NCBI RefSeq assembly: GCF_024586915.1
Contig: NZ_JANBVS010000010.1
Coordinates: forward strand, 214,384 to 278,383
Reading direction: 5' to 3'
Source: Bradyrhizobium sp. SRS-191
Lineage (GTDB): Bacteria; Pseudomonadota; Alphaproteobacteria; Rhizobiales; Xanthobacteraceae
DNA: 64,000 bases
The first letter of the stretch is position 1. Each line of letters starts with the position of its first letter. The position numbers were made by a program, and so were the translations under genes. This document shows, piece by piece, positions 1-8,605 of the stretch. The notes under the pieces were generated by a model. The model was not told the DNA's origin. It saw nothing but the letters and a program-made list of their open reading frames with translations, and made no database searches.

Positions 1-2235
1 GACAGCCCAGATCAGTGCGATGCAGAGCGTGAGAGGGTGATTCAACTTGCCGGCCTCAATCGAGACCTGCCGAGCCATTTCAGTGGCGCGGTCGGCGTAT
101 CCGAGAAGCCAAAGCGTGCGCGCCAGGCAGATTCCGGAACGGTTTCGATAGTCGAGACCAAGACGGAGCGAATCGACATGCTTCGAGGCAGGGACGTGCC
201 CAATCGCCGATTCCAAGTACCCCCGCGCCTTCTTGAGATCCTCGATGAGATGATGCGAGACACCCAGAAGGGAGTGTGCGGCCGCCAGCGCCCCCGGGTC
301 ATTCATCTTCAAAGCAACCGGCTCACTGCGTTCAGCAAATCTGAGGGCCTCGCGAAAGTTTCCGGTTCTGTAGTGAAACAGATGCAGGCGGCCGATCAAT
401 TGCAATTGACTTGGCAAGTCTTCCAAGGCCTCGGCCACTTCAAGCCCCTTTTCGAGCGATGTCCGAGCCTCCTCATTGTTGCCTTGCGAGAACATGAGCG
501 AGAGGCCGAACGCCGCACGCAAGACGACCTCTCGGGACGTCCCCCGGCTTCCATCATCCAGATTGGCGATCGCCAGTTCGGTCCAGCGACGACATTCTGT
601 AACCAGTGACGATTCGAGCAGCAGTGGAGCGGCAGCGGCCGCCAATGCAACACCGATCGACTTGTCGGTCTGAAGAAAGCACCACTCCAATGCAGCCCGT
701 ATGTTGCCGAGGTGAGGATCGTAGGCAGAGCCACCATCAAGCTCCGCCTCGGCCAATCGAACAGCCTCCTGCTGTTCGGCCCACCTCAGGTAAAACATCG
801 CATGCCGCTGAAAGACGCCTTCGCCACCACCATCGCGATCCATGAGCTTCGACAGGGCGTACGCGCGGGTGGTATCAAGCAGGCGATAGCGCGCCTCAGA
901 CGACCCAGAAGACACCGCGATCAGCGACTTGTCTACGAGGCTCCCGACGGCTTCGAACGCGAGCTCCTCGCTGAGATCATCCGGCCCGACCACGGCAGCG
1001 ACGGCTCGCATCGAGAAAAAGCCGACGAAGACGGATGACCTCCGCAGGACAAGAGCTTCGTTGTCCGAGAGCAGACCATAACTCCAATCAAGCGCGGCTG
1101 TTAACGTCTGATGACGCTGCAAGGCAGTGCGTCGTCCCTGGCCGAGCAGCCTGAACCTATCATCGAGCAGAGCAGCGGTTTCCTTGATTCCGAAGGCGCT
1201 CACACGGCTCGCGGCGATTTCAATCGCAAGCGCTATTCCATCCAAGCGCCGACAGATTTCTCCGACCGTCGGCACGTCCGCATCGCTCAATTCGAATGAT
1301 GCCCCATTCGCCAGAACACGGTCGACAAACAATTGCGCCGCTGGAAACGCAAGCAGGTCTGAAACAGTCTCCACATTCAGCGGAGGACTCTCCAATGACG
1401 GCAGCTGCAGAACATACTCTCCTCCCACCCGCAGCGCCTCGCGACTCGTCGAAAGAATTCGTACGTTCGGCGCGTTCTGGAAAACTTGCTCGGCAAGCTC
1501 CGCCGCGGAGGTGATGACGTGCTCGCAGCTATCGAGTATGAGCAACATGCGTTTGTCGCGGATGAAGCTGATGATCGCAGGCGTCGGATCGTCGGTTTGA
1601 ACCATCAGGCCCAGCGTCGACGCTACTGCTGTCGGCACCAGCATGGGATCGTTGAGAGGTCCCAGGTCAAAGAAGGCCACGGGGTCCTCGATCCGCGCGT
1701 TGCTCTTGTAGGCAGCTTCTATGGCCACTGTCGTCTTGCCGATCCCGCCTGGTCCGACAATCGTGACGAAGCGATTCTCGAGCAGCATCTCGCAGACCTT
1801 TTCGACCACGTCAGCGCGACCGATCATCCGGCCAAGGCGCGGTGGGAGGCCATGATTTGGCGCGACAACTCGATTTCTATCGTCTGCCTCTGCGCTCATC
1901 AGATCAGATGAGACAGGACAAACGAAGCTGTACCCTTTGCCCGGAACAGTGGCGACAAATCGGGCGCCGCCTTCTCCATCCCCCAACGCCCTGCGCAACA
2001 CCCCGACGTGGAATCGCAGGCTTCCGGCATCGACGGTCGCATCGGACCAGACACGCGCTATCAAATCATCCTTGTCGACCACACTTCCTGCCCGCTGCAG
2101 GAGCACAAGAAGAATATCCATCGCGCGCGGGGGCAGATGTACCGGCGTGGAGCCTTTGCGCAAGACCCGCTCGCTCACCCGCAGGACAAACGGGCCGAAC
2201 GATACCTCCTGCGACAACAGATCCTGAGGTATCAT
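1..2235 (-). CDS. Winged-helix transcriptional regulator with NB-ARC-like ATPase and helical repeats (3' end outside window)
   Basis: Partial gene: the reading frame is open from ATG at 2235 to base 1 (745 codons) with no stop. Residues about 12-107 form an OmpR/CadC-type winged helix, including the motifs VHLPPRAMDILL and FVATVPGKGYSF. A STAND/NB-ARC-like ATPase follows, with Walker A GPGGIGKTT at 161-169, Walker B LLILD at 231-235, LSTSRE at 261-266 and DGIALAIEIAA at 332-342. The rest is helical and TPR-like. Regulators of this architecture are known in Bradyrhizobium-type genomes and probably couple ATP-dependent oligomerisation to promoter binding; the signal is unknown. It is divergent from the exported metallo-hydrolase at 2518, with 282 bp between them, so it may control that gene (inference). 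Confidence 0.88.
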   Translation of the reverse strand, partial: MIPQDLLSQEVSFGPFVLRVSERVLRKGSTPVHLPPRAMDILLVLLQRAGSVVDKDDLIARVWSDATVDAGSLRFHVGVLRRALGDGEGGARFVATVPGKGYSFVCPVSSDLMSAEADDRNRVVAPNHGLPPRLGRMIGRADVVEKVCEMLLENRFVTIVGPGGIGKTTVAIEAAYKSNARIEDPVAFFDLGPLNDPMLVPTAVASTLGLMVQTDDPTPAIISFIRDKRMLLILDSCEHVITSAAELAEQVFQNAPNVRILSTSREALRVGGEYVLQLPSLESPPLNVETVSDLLAFPAAQLFVDRVLANGASFELSDADVPTVGEICRRLDGIALAIEIAASRVSAFGIKETAALLDDRFRLLGQGRRTALQRHQTLTAALDWSYGLLSDNEALVLRRSSVFVGFFSMRAVAAVVGPDDLSEELAFEAVGSLVDKSLIAVSSGSSEARYRLLDTTRAYALSKLMDRDGGGEGVFQRHAMFYLRWAEQQEAVRLAEAELDGGSAYDPHLGNIRAALEWCFLQTDKSIGVALAAAAAPLLLESSLVTECRRWTELAIANLDDGSRGTSREVVLRAAFGLSLMFSQGNNEEARTSLEKGLEVAEALEDLPSQLQLIGRLHLFHYRTGNFREALRFAERSEPVALKMNDPGALAAAHSLLGVSHHLIEDLKKARGYLESAIGHVPASKHVDSLRLGLDYRNRSGICLARTLWLLGYADRATEMARQVSIEAGKLNHPLTLCIALIWAV

Positions 2236-2517
2236 TCGTCAGTTCCTATCGAGGCGCCACCGGCCTCAATTTCTGTACGTCTTATCCATCAGAGACCCAA
2301 TCCAATACGGACCCATCTTGAGCAATTGACCTGCGGCAAATTGCAACAGATCGCCCGCGGTAGCTGCAGAGTGGACGGGTCGCTCCGCGCGGCCATTTTG
2401 CAGCTTTCGCGTCTGCGAGTGCGCGAAACGTACAAAGCTGAGGAGTTTCATTCAAGTACCTGTCCTCGAATTCGCCCCAGATGTCCGAACGAGACCTGCG
2501 GATGATTGGAGGCCAAG
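2236..2517. promoter_or_regulatory. Divergent intergenic region between regulator and metallo-hydrolase
   Basis: This 282-bp stretch separates two divergent start codons and must hold both promoters. No convincing gene lies in it. A degenerate FixK-like motif, TTGACCTGCGGCAA, is at 2326-2339, but such matches are expected by chance a few times in 64 kb. The downstream gene has a clear GGAGG ribosome binding site at 2508-2512. Confidence 0.4.
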
Positions 2518-3483
2518 ATGAGCCAAGTGTCACAATTGACGAGACGACGTTTTTGTCTGTGTTGCGTGGCATCGGCTACGCTTGCCGCCGGTGGAGGATG
2601 GCTGACTCCTCGGGCTGCTTATGCCAAAGCCAGGAACATCGTGGACCTGATGCGTGCGGACGCAGCCACGGCAGCCATCAAGGTCCACAAGTTGCGCGGC
2701 GGCGTGAGCGTCCTCGAAGGATCGGGCGGCAATGTCGGAGTGCTCGGCGGACCGGACGGCAAGGTCATGATCGACGCCGGAATCACGGCTTCGAAGCCGA
2801 GAATGCTGGAGGCGCTGGCCAGTCTTGGAGCCGAGCCCGTACGGCATCTCGTCAACACGCATTGGCATTTCGACCACGCCGACGGCAACGAGTGGGTACA
2901 TGCCGAGGGCGCGACCATTACAGCTCACGAGAACACACGGAAACATCTGAAGACCATGCAGCGCGTCGAGGACTGGGACTTCGATTTTCCCGCCTTGGTG
3001 CCGAGCGCCATTCCCACGGAGGTCTTTTCCGAGAGGAAACAGCTGAAGGTGAACCGGTCTACGATCGAGCTCCAGTACTATGGGCCTGCTCACACCGACA
3101 GTGACATATCGGTCCACTTCGTTGAAGCGGATATTCTTCATGCAGCCGACACCTTCTGGAACGGGATCTATCCGTTCATCGACTACTCGACCGGGGGAAG
3201 CATCGACGGCATGATCCGCGCCGCGGACGCGAATTTGGCAAAGGCCGGTGAAAGGACGATCGTGATCTCGGGGCACGGTTTTCCCGTCTGCAATCGCGCT
3301 GACCTGCAACAATATCGCGACATGCTCGTCGCCATCCGCGACAATGTCGCGAGGCTCAAGAAGCAGGAGACGACACTCGAAGCGGTGGTCGCTGCCAAGC
3401 CGACGGCGGTCTTCGACGGGAAGTGGGGCCAGTTCGTCATCACGCCGGCCTTTTTCACCAAGCTGGTCTATGAGGGAGTCTAG
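2518..3483 (+). CDS. Tat-exported metallo-beta-lactamase-fold hydrolase
   Basis: Predicted zinc hydrolase of 321 residues. The N-terminus has a twin-arginine signal (TRRRF followed by a hydrophobic stretch, residues 8-35), so it probably acts in the periplasm. The metal ligands are visible: H115xH117xD119H120, then H192, D211 and H253. I chose ATG 2518 over the upstream TTG at 2506 because GGAGG at 2508-2512 is correctly spaced for it and overlaps the longer version. Related proteins include SoxH-like hydrolases; the SoxC-type genes lie only 2 kb away, on the other strand. The substrate cannot be read from sequence. The gene is divergent from the winged-helix ATPase regulator and followed 83 bp later by two small membrane-protein genes. 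Confidence 0.85.
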   Translation: MSQVSQLTRRRFCLCCVASATLAAGGGWLTPRAAYAKARNIVDLMRADAATAAIKVHKLRGGVSVLEGSGGNVGVLGGPDGKVMIDAGITASKPRMLEALASLGAEPVRHLVNTHWHFDHADGNEWVHAEGATITAHENTRKHLKTMQRVEDWDFDFPALVPSAIPTEVFSERKQLKVNRSTIELQYYGPAHTDSDISVHFVEADILHAADTFWNGIYPFIDYSTGGSIDGMIRAADANLAKAGERTIVISGHGFPVCNRADLQQYRDMLVAIRDNVARLKKQETTLEAVVAAKPTAVFDGKWGQFVITPAFFTKLVYEGV

Positions 3484-3566
3484 TTCCACAGTTTGCAACT
3501 CAGTCACCGGTTCAGGAGCGCGCACGAGCTCCTGAGCTAATTGAGGCCATCACAGGGAGCACCGAG

Positions 3567-3914
3567 ATGAGCGACCCCAGGAAGACAACGGTGACTGCCG
3601 CGGGGACTTCGACGGCGAGTGCCAGGCTTGGCGTGGGATCCTGGACCATCATCGTGATCCTGGTCGCGCTCCTGGGAGCATCGGGCTTCGTCGCCTATCT
3701 CGGCTGGATGCTCGGCAGCGGAGCCGACGTGACGACCGCGGGCTACGTCGCGATGGCTCTGGGTGTCATCCTCTCGTTGGCCGTCGGGATCGGGCTGATG
3801 GGCCTGGTGTTCTACAGCAGCCGCAGCGGCTACGACGAGCCTGCGGTGTTCATCACAACGGAGACAGAATCCGCTTCTCAAGCGTCCGTCGAGACCACCG
3901 GCGAGAACAGATGA
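3567..3914 (+). CDS. Small two-helix membrane protein, function unknown
   Basis: Protein of 115 residues with two hydrophobic segments (about 24-47 and 58-83), a Ser/Thr-rich N-terminus and an acidic, Thr-rich tail. I do not recognise a named family. GGGAGC lies nine bases before the ATG. Its stop overlaps the start of the DUF202 gene by four bases (ATGA), so the two are translationally coupled and probably form a membrane pair. Confidence 0.75.
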   Translation: MSDPRKTTVTAAGTSTASARLGVGSWTIIVILVALLGASGFVAYLGWMLGSGADVTTAGYVAMALGVILSLAVGIGLMGLVFYSSRSGYDEPAVFITTETESASQASVETTGENR

Positions 3915-4282
3915 TACGCAACTTTCGGGATCATGCCGCAAACGAGCGCACCTTCCTGGCTTGGATACGGACGGCCATCGCCGTCATGGCGTTTGGATTC
4001 CTGATCGAAAGATTCGACCTGATGCTGAAGGCCGCAGGCTTGGCCGTGGATGCCGCCACTCCGCATGGGCCCGGGCGCCAACTCGCAAACATCGCGGGAC
4101 TCTCGGCGATCGCCGTGGCAACGCTCCTGTTCGTCCTCGCGACCGTTCGCTTTCTGCGGAACGCGACCATGATCGACAAGGAAGAGGAGCGCCGCATCCC
4201 CGGCTCACGTATCGACATCGTGCTGGGCGGGCTCCTCAGTGTGATGGGAATTGCGCTGCTGGTGTACCTCTCCCGGCTCTAG
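3911..4282 (+). CDS. DUF202 (YidH-family) inner-membrane protein
   Basis: Protein of 123 residues beginning with the DUF202 signature (ANERTFLAWIRTAIAVMAFG), with three hydrophobic segments at about 15-33, 57-78 and 100-120. YidH-type proteins are widespread small inner-membrane proteins of unknown function. It is translationally coupled to the preceding two-helix protein. The following gene, DUF302, is convergent, so transcription ends near 4290. Confidence 0.85.
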   Translation: MIRNFRDHAANERTFLAWIRTAIAVMAFGFLIERFDLMLKAAGLAVDAATPHGPGRQLANIAGLSAIAVATLLFVLATVRFLRNATMIDKEEERRIPGSRIDIVLGGLLSVMGIALLVYLSRL

Positions 4283-4343
4283 ACGACCGGGACAGGATCG
4301 ATCAACAAACGTATTCCCCCCCCGGCAACAACATCACGTGCCG

Positions 4344-4847
4344 CTATTTTCCCGACACAACTTCGGCTGCAATGCCCTGGAGAAGCTTAGTCATGGCCTC
4401 GATAGCGGCGTTGGCTTCGGGGCTCGCGGCGTGCCTGGCGGCGATCCAGGCCGGATCATTATACGACAGCCAGGTGATGCCGTTGGCATCCTGCCACACC
4501 AGCGCCTTCAGGGGCAGATCGATGCCCGCGGTCTGGGCCGCCCGCATCACCGGTGTTCCGCCTTTTGCATTCCCGAAGATCAGCAGGTCGGTCGGGCGCA
4601 GCGATTGATCGACCTGGGCCGCGCCATCCGCGTGATCGACCCGCGCGAAGATGGTCAGGCCGCGCCTGGATACGGCGGATTCGAGCCGCGCCATGGTCTC
4701 CTTCGGCTCGTAGTGGCTCTGCTGGCTGATCAATCCTTCTGCGGCCATGGCCTTTGCTCCTGTGAGGTCGAGGGAAAAGAGGACGATGGTTGCTGTCAGC
4801 AGGAGCCGCCGCAAGCAGCGATTCTGCGAATTTGCCGCGCCCCTCAT
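4344..4847 (-). CDS. Secreted DUF302 protein
   Basis: About 167 residues from ATG 4847 (an upstream ATG at 4868 adds seven residues). A signal peptide is followed by a DUF302 domain, recognisable by the pattern TMARLESAVSRRGLTIFARV and TDLLIFGNAKGGTPVM. DUF302 domains are small alpha/beta folds often found beside redox proteins; the function is not established. It is third in the minus-strand group after the SoxC-type oxidase and the cytochrome. The upstream ATG candidate overlaps the cytochrome's stop, so the three are probably one transcript and the product probably works in the periplasm. Confidence 0.8.
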   Translation of the reverse strand: MRGAANSQNRCLRRLLLTATIVLFSLDLTGAKAMAAEGLISQQSHYEPKETMARLESAVSRRGLTIFARVDHADGAAQVDQSLRPTDLLIFGNAKGGTPVMRAAQTAGIDLPLKALVWQDANGITWLSYNDPAWIAARHAASPEANAAIEAMTKLLQGIAAEVVSGK

Positions 4848-4854
4848 TGCGAAC

Positions 4855-5388
4855 CTATTTGCTGCCATTGCTGAATTCCGGTTCCGGGATGAAGCCGTCC
4901 CGATTGGGCATCCGAATGTCAGGCAGTGAGTGGCTGTCGAGCTTGCCGTCGGGAGGCAGGATCCCGTTGAGGCTGAGAATGTAGGCGGCCACCGCGTAGG
5001 TATCGTCGACGCTGAGCGATCCGGGCGCCTGGTAGGGCATGGCCCGATGGATGTAGTCGAACAGGGTCGTGGCGTACGGCCAGAAGCTTCCCACCGTCTT
5101 CACGGGCATGGCAGAGGCCAGTGTCCCCTGCCCGCCGGCGAGCCGGTCCTTGATGCCGCCGACGCCATTGTCGCCATGGCACGCCGCGCAGTTCTCCGAA
5201 AAGACGTCCTTGCCTCTGGCAACCGTGCCGGCGCCTTGCGGCAGACCTTTGCCGTCGGGCCGAACGTCGATGTCCCATAGCGCGATTTCGTTCGGGGTCG
5301 CAGGGCGGCCGAATTCCGACGCCACCGCGGAGGAGACGAGCGCGAACACGGCCGCGCCCGAGAGCAGCACCTTTCTACGACAGGACAT
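4855..5388 (-). CDS. Periplasmic monohaem cytochrome c, SoxD/SorB-like partner
   Basis: Protein of 177 residues with a signal peptide (1-23), one haem c motif CAACH at 67-71, and a likely axial Met in the motif RAMPYQAPGSL. The N-terminal phrase NEIALWDIDVRPDGKGLP and the overall layout resemble the haem domain of SoxD and related sulfite-dehydrogenase cytochromes. It is much shorter than the dihaem SoxD of Paracoccus. The start overlaps the end of the SoxC-like gene by 14 bases, so it is probably its electron acceptor. Confidence 0.82.
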   Translation of the reverse strand: MSCRRKVLLSGAAVFALVSSAVASEFGRPATPNEIALWDIDVRPDGKGLPQGAGTVARGKDVFSENCAACHGDNGVGGIKDRLAGGQGTLASAMPVKTVGSFWPYATTLFDYIHRAMPYQAPGSLSVDDTYAVAAYILSLNGILPPDGKLDSHSLPDIRMPNRDGFIPEPEFSNGSK

Positions 5389-6631
5389 TTTGGACCCTTC
5401 CTGCCTGGTCGATGCTCCAGGTCTGCTGGGCGTTGTAGTGAAACAGCGCGTTCGTCCCCATCTTGGCGATGAAGGAGTCCCGGTCGGGCTGCACGTTGCC
5501 CTTGTCGTCGATCGAACGGCTGACGATCTTCGTCGGCTTGCCGTCCCAGATCCAATCCATCTGGAAGCGTGTCTGGGCCTTGGGCAGAGCCGGAAGGTTC
5601 AATTGAGCGTCCTGCCAGCTCTCAGCGCCGTCGGTGCTGATCTCCACCCGGGCGATCTTGCCGTGCCCGCTCCAGGCCAGTCCTGAAATGCGATTGTACC
5701 CCGGCTTTATCTGCATGGTGCCCGACGGCTGCGTGATGACCGAATTGGTCTCCATCCGCAGCTGGAATTGCCTGGCCTTCCCGTTCGCGAGAAGCTGCGT
5801 GTAGCGTGCCGTCTCCCATCGGGTCATCCACGGCTGTTCGCCGAATTTCAGGCGACGCAGCCATTTGATGTTCAGATTGCCCTCCATGCCGGGAAGGATC
5901 AGCCGGATGGGAAAACCGTGCGCCGGCCTGATCGGCTCTCCGTTCTGCCCGTAAGCGACGATTGCCTCATCGACGATCTCTTGGGTGAGCGGAATGCTGC
6001 GGGCCACGGCGGCCGCATCTCCACCCTCGGCAAGCATCCAGGTGGAAGCCGCCTCCTTCTCCACCAGACCAAGAATGAACTTCAGCGGCACGCCGGTCCA
6101 TTCGCTGGTGCTGACCAGCCCATGCGTGTTTTGAACGGTGAGATTACCGTCGGCCTTCTTCCAGTTTTCCCAGCCGTTGCCGGTGCACTCGAGAAAAATG
6201 GTACGGGAGACTGCCGGCATCGCCTTCAAGTCTTCGACGGAGAAGACCAGCTGTTTGCGGACCATGCCGTGCACGAGCAGCCGGTGCTTTGACGGGTCAA
6301 GGTCGGGTGCGCCCGCATGACTTCGCTCGTAGTGCAGGTCGGATGGCGTGATTGCGCCGATGAGCTTCTGCAAGGGAGCTTTCGAGTTGATGGCATCGGC
6401 AGGGTCGACGTTGCGGCGTCCTGGCCCCGCCTCAGGGATCCGCCCGATCTGCACGTATTTCGACCGCGCGCTGAGCGCGCCCAAATCGGCCCCCGGCTCT
6501 CGAGCGGGAACGTCCGCCAGCGTTTCTGCCGACGCGCGTCCCGCGACTGTGCTTCCAACGATACCCGTCGCCGCGGCCGCGAGGATCCTTCTTCGATTCC
6601 AGGCGATTTCGCTTCCGTTTCGTTCCGACAT
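5375..6631 (-). CDS. soxC: SoxC-type sulfite dehydrogenase, molybdopterin subunit
   Basis: Protein of 418 residues with a Tat-like leader (NRRRILAAAA near residue 12). It has the sulfite-oxidase molybdopterin fold followed by the C-terminal dimerisation domain. The molybdenum-ligand cysteine is C149, in LECTGNG. Conserved SoxC phrases such as ITPSDLHYERSHAG and GFPIRLILPGMEGNLNIKW are present. The family oxidises sulfite or, as SoxCD, the sulfane sulfur bound to SoxY. No soxXYZAB genes are nearby, so a stand-alone sulfite dehydrogenase role is more likely here (inference). It leads an operon with the monohaem cytochrome and DUF302 genes. Confidence 0.85.
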   Translation of the reverse strand: MSERNGSEIAWNRRRILAAAATGIVGSTVAGRASAETLADVPAREPGADLGALSARSKYVQIGRIPEAGPGRRNVDPADAINSKAPLQKLIGAITPSDLHYERSHAGAPDLDPSKHRLLVHGMVRKQLVFSVEDLKAMPAVSRTIFLECTGNGWENWKKADGNLTVQNTHGLVSTSEWTGVPLKFILGLVEKEAASTWMLAEGGDAAAVARSIPLTQEIVDEAIVAYGQNGEPIRPAHGFPIRLILPGMEGNLNIKWLRRLKFGEQPWMTRWETARYTQLLANGKARQFQLRMETNSVITQPSGTMQIKPGYNRISGLAWSGHGKIARVEISTDGAESWQDAQLNLPALPKAQTRFQMDWIWDGKPTKIVSRSIDDKGNVQPDRDSFIAKMGTNALFHYNAQQTWSIDQAGRVQNVLS

Positions 6632-6762
6632 ACCGTTGTCCTTCCTACGCGAGAGCGAGCCGGGGCCCGCGGTCCCCCGTCCAGGTCGCGTCGACGTGTG
6701 CCTCGAACCAAGATGGCCTCAGCCAAGTCATCCGCTGCGATGCTCTCGAACCGTTGGCATGA

Positions 6763-7512
6763 TCAGACCTGAGCAGCGCCGCCGTCCACGAAGAGTTCGG
6801 CGCCGTTGACGAAGGAGCTCTTGTCGGACGCCAGGAAAAGCACCGCCTCCGCGATCTCGATCGGCCGTCCAACCCGCCCGACCGGCGCCACATCGTTGTG
6901 GCCCTTCAGAAACTCAGCCATCTGGTCGTCCGTCATGCCGAATTTGTCGTAGGCAGGCGTGGGCACCGTGCCCGGGCTCACGACGTTCACGCGGATCTTT
7001 CGATCTCGGAGATCGACGCTCCAGCCGCGGGCGAACGACCTGATCGCGGCCTTCGTCGCCGCGTAGACGCTGAATGCGGGAATGCCCTTGATGGCGGCGA
7101 TCGACGCGTTCAGCACGATCGAGGAGCCTTCACCCATGAGCGGCAGCGCCTTCTGCACGGTGAACAGGGTCCCGCGAACGTTGACGCCGAAGGTCTTGTC
7201 GAAGTGCGCCTCGGTGATCGATCCGAGAGGAGCGAATTCGCCGAGACCGGCATTGGCGAACAGAACGTCCAGTCGACCCTTGCTTCTCCTGATCTCGTCG
7301 AACAGACGATCGAGATCACCCAGGTTCGCAATGTCGCCTTGGATGCCCTTGGCGCTCGCCCCGATCGCGGCGACGGCCGTCTCCAGTTCAGCCTGCCGTC
7401 TCCCCGAAATGAAGACGAAGGCGCCCTCCTCCGCAAACAGCTTTGCGGTCGCCAATCCTATGCCACTGGTTCCGCCGGTGACGAGCGCGATCTTCCCTGA
7501 CAATCGGTCCAT
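6763..7512 (-). CDS. SDR-family NAD(P)-dependent oxidoreductase
   Basis: Classical short-chain dehydrogenase of 249 residues. The glycine motif TGGTSGIG is near residue 13, the NAG motif reads FANAGLG, and the catalytic pair is YAATK. I placed the start at ATG 7512 because GAGGG lies upstream and the protein then begins MDRLSGKIALVTGG, as family members do; the frame stays open for another 300 bases upstream without a recognisable domain. The substrate is unknown. It lies 131 bp upstream of the soxC-like gene on the same strand. Confidence 0.87.
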   Translation of the reverse strand: MDRLSGKIALVTGGTSGIGLATAKLFAEEGAFVFISGRRQAELETAVAAIGASAKGIQGDIANLGDLDRLFDEIRRSKGRLDVLFANAGLGEFAPLGSITEAHFDKTFGVNVRGTLFTVQKALPLMGEGSSIVLNASIAAIKGIPAFSVYAATKAAIRSFARGWSVDLRDRKIRVNVVSPGTVPTPAYDKFGMTDDQMAEFLKGHNDVAPVGRVGRPIEIAEAVLFLASDKSSFVNGAELFVDGGAAQV

Positions 7513-7765
7513 GTTTGTCCCTCGCTCGGTCAGTTGCCGCAGGCGTTTCCCCTGCGGCACTCCGACGACGCTAAGGGACCATGTCGGAAGCGGATTGGAT
7601 CGTTCTGCGAATTCTTTTCCGATCCCCCGATGTCCATGTCTCCACCAAAGACCAGGTCGAACCGGACGCGTGTTGCACGTCTCAAGCAGCAGGCATGGCT
7701 GAGCGATCTCGCGGCGATCTCCGCCCGAGTTGTTCTCTCGAATGAACCTCTCCCGAGACGAAGAG

Positions 7766-7867
7766 GCGCAGGGAAGACCGGGTATCGGCTGATACCCGCG
7801 GTCCGCGTGCAGCAAAAAGCACGCGGCAGAACCACAGGTTCAGCCCAATATCCGGCCTTCCCTGCGC
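7766..7867. repeat. Multi-hairpin (cloverleaf-like) dispersed repeat, copy 1
   Basis: An 11-bp closing stem (7766-7776 with 7857-7867, perfect) encloses three hairpins: 7779-7786/7791-7798 (8 bp, 4-base loop), 7803-7810/7819-7826 (8 bp, A-rich loop) and 7829-7833/7837-7841 (gaacc-aca-ggttc). A second copy begins at 63909 and keeps the stems while changing their bases. I recall similar sequences scattered through Bradyrhizobium genomes but could not check. It could be a structured RNA or a non-autonomous mobile element. Confidence 0.75.
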
Positions 7868-8381
7868 GACGGTTTTGCGACTTATAGGCGCTCTCCCCGG
7901 GGACCGGCTGTCTTGCCCCCGTCGCCTGCGGCTCATCATCACCGCCGGCTTGGCGTCAGCATCGGGACGCCAGGACCACACCATTTCGCCGTCGCCTCGC
8001 TCCGTTCGTCGGCCCGGTCGTGAGACCAGGCTGCAGAGCAACGCGCCCATCGCTTCCCCTGCTCGACGCTCGTGACGATCGCGAAACGTCCCTCTTCAGC
8101 GAGCCGGGATGCGCGAGAATGTGGAGGTGATTTGCCCGACGTGGCAAGAAAGAAGTGCGCGACAAACTGGCACGACGGGCAGTTAACGCATGCGGGGCAT
8201 GCGAGGATTGACCGTCGGGCAGAGGATCATTCAGCCAATCGGCGGCAGTGAAGGAGCACCTTCGATGAGCCCGCTGCTCATGGTTCACCTGCATCTCCGG
8301 GGTGCGGAGCTAGCCGGTCTCCATGAAAACGCCGATTGGCGTGATCATGGTCAATGTGCAGCACCGGCTTCGGTGCCAAAT

Positions 8382-8520
8382 CCTCATGGTGAGGAGCGCC
8401 GCACCACGGATCGTGCCATGACGAAAAGTGTTCACGGCGGCGCGTCTCGAACCATGAGGCCTCAGCTTGGGCCTCGCCCTTCGAGACGCGCGCTAAGAGG
8501 CGCGCTCCTCAGGGTGAGGA
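8382..8520. repeat. Palindromic intergenic repeat element
   Basis: An inner perfect 11-bp inverted repeat (8441-8451 with 8480-8490) sits inside an outer imperfect one (8391-8400 with 8499-8510, two-base bulge). The flanks carry related phrases, cctcatggtgaggag at 8382 and cctcagggtgagga at 8507. It lies at the left edge of the HEPN/Toprim-PIN strip. No coding potential is seen. Confidence 0.6.
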
Positions 8521-8605
8521 GCGGAAGCGTGCTCTGAGGCGTCAAGCTCCTGATCGGATCACGAGAGTTTTATGCACCGTAACGGGAAATTGCTTTTCTC
8601 AGCGA

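Larger units (their letters stand above)
7513..8605. other. Gene-poor accessory strip with two palindromic repeat elements
   Basis: No open frame in this 1.1-kb stretch looks like a real protein. It contains the multi-hairpin element at 7766-7867 and a second palindromic element at 8382-8520. Between them lie further low-complexity fragments, such as the near-repeated phrases tgatttgcccgacg (about 8127) and gcacgacgggca (about 8170), that look like repeat debris. Confidence 0.6.

Noticed and set aside
2326..2339. FixK-like motif TTGACCTGCGGCAA in the divergent region at the left end
   Set aside because: It matches only the loose consensus TTG(A/C)-N6-(T/G)CAA, expected about four times by chance in 64 kb, and its distance to both starts is not typical.
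7682..8294. Overlapping frames of 112-122 codons in the strip left of the HEPN/Toprim gene
   Set aside because: They run through repeat elements and share their sequence with the repeat copy at the right end; no domain or ribosome binding site.
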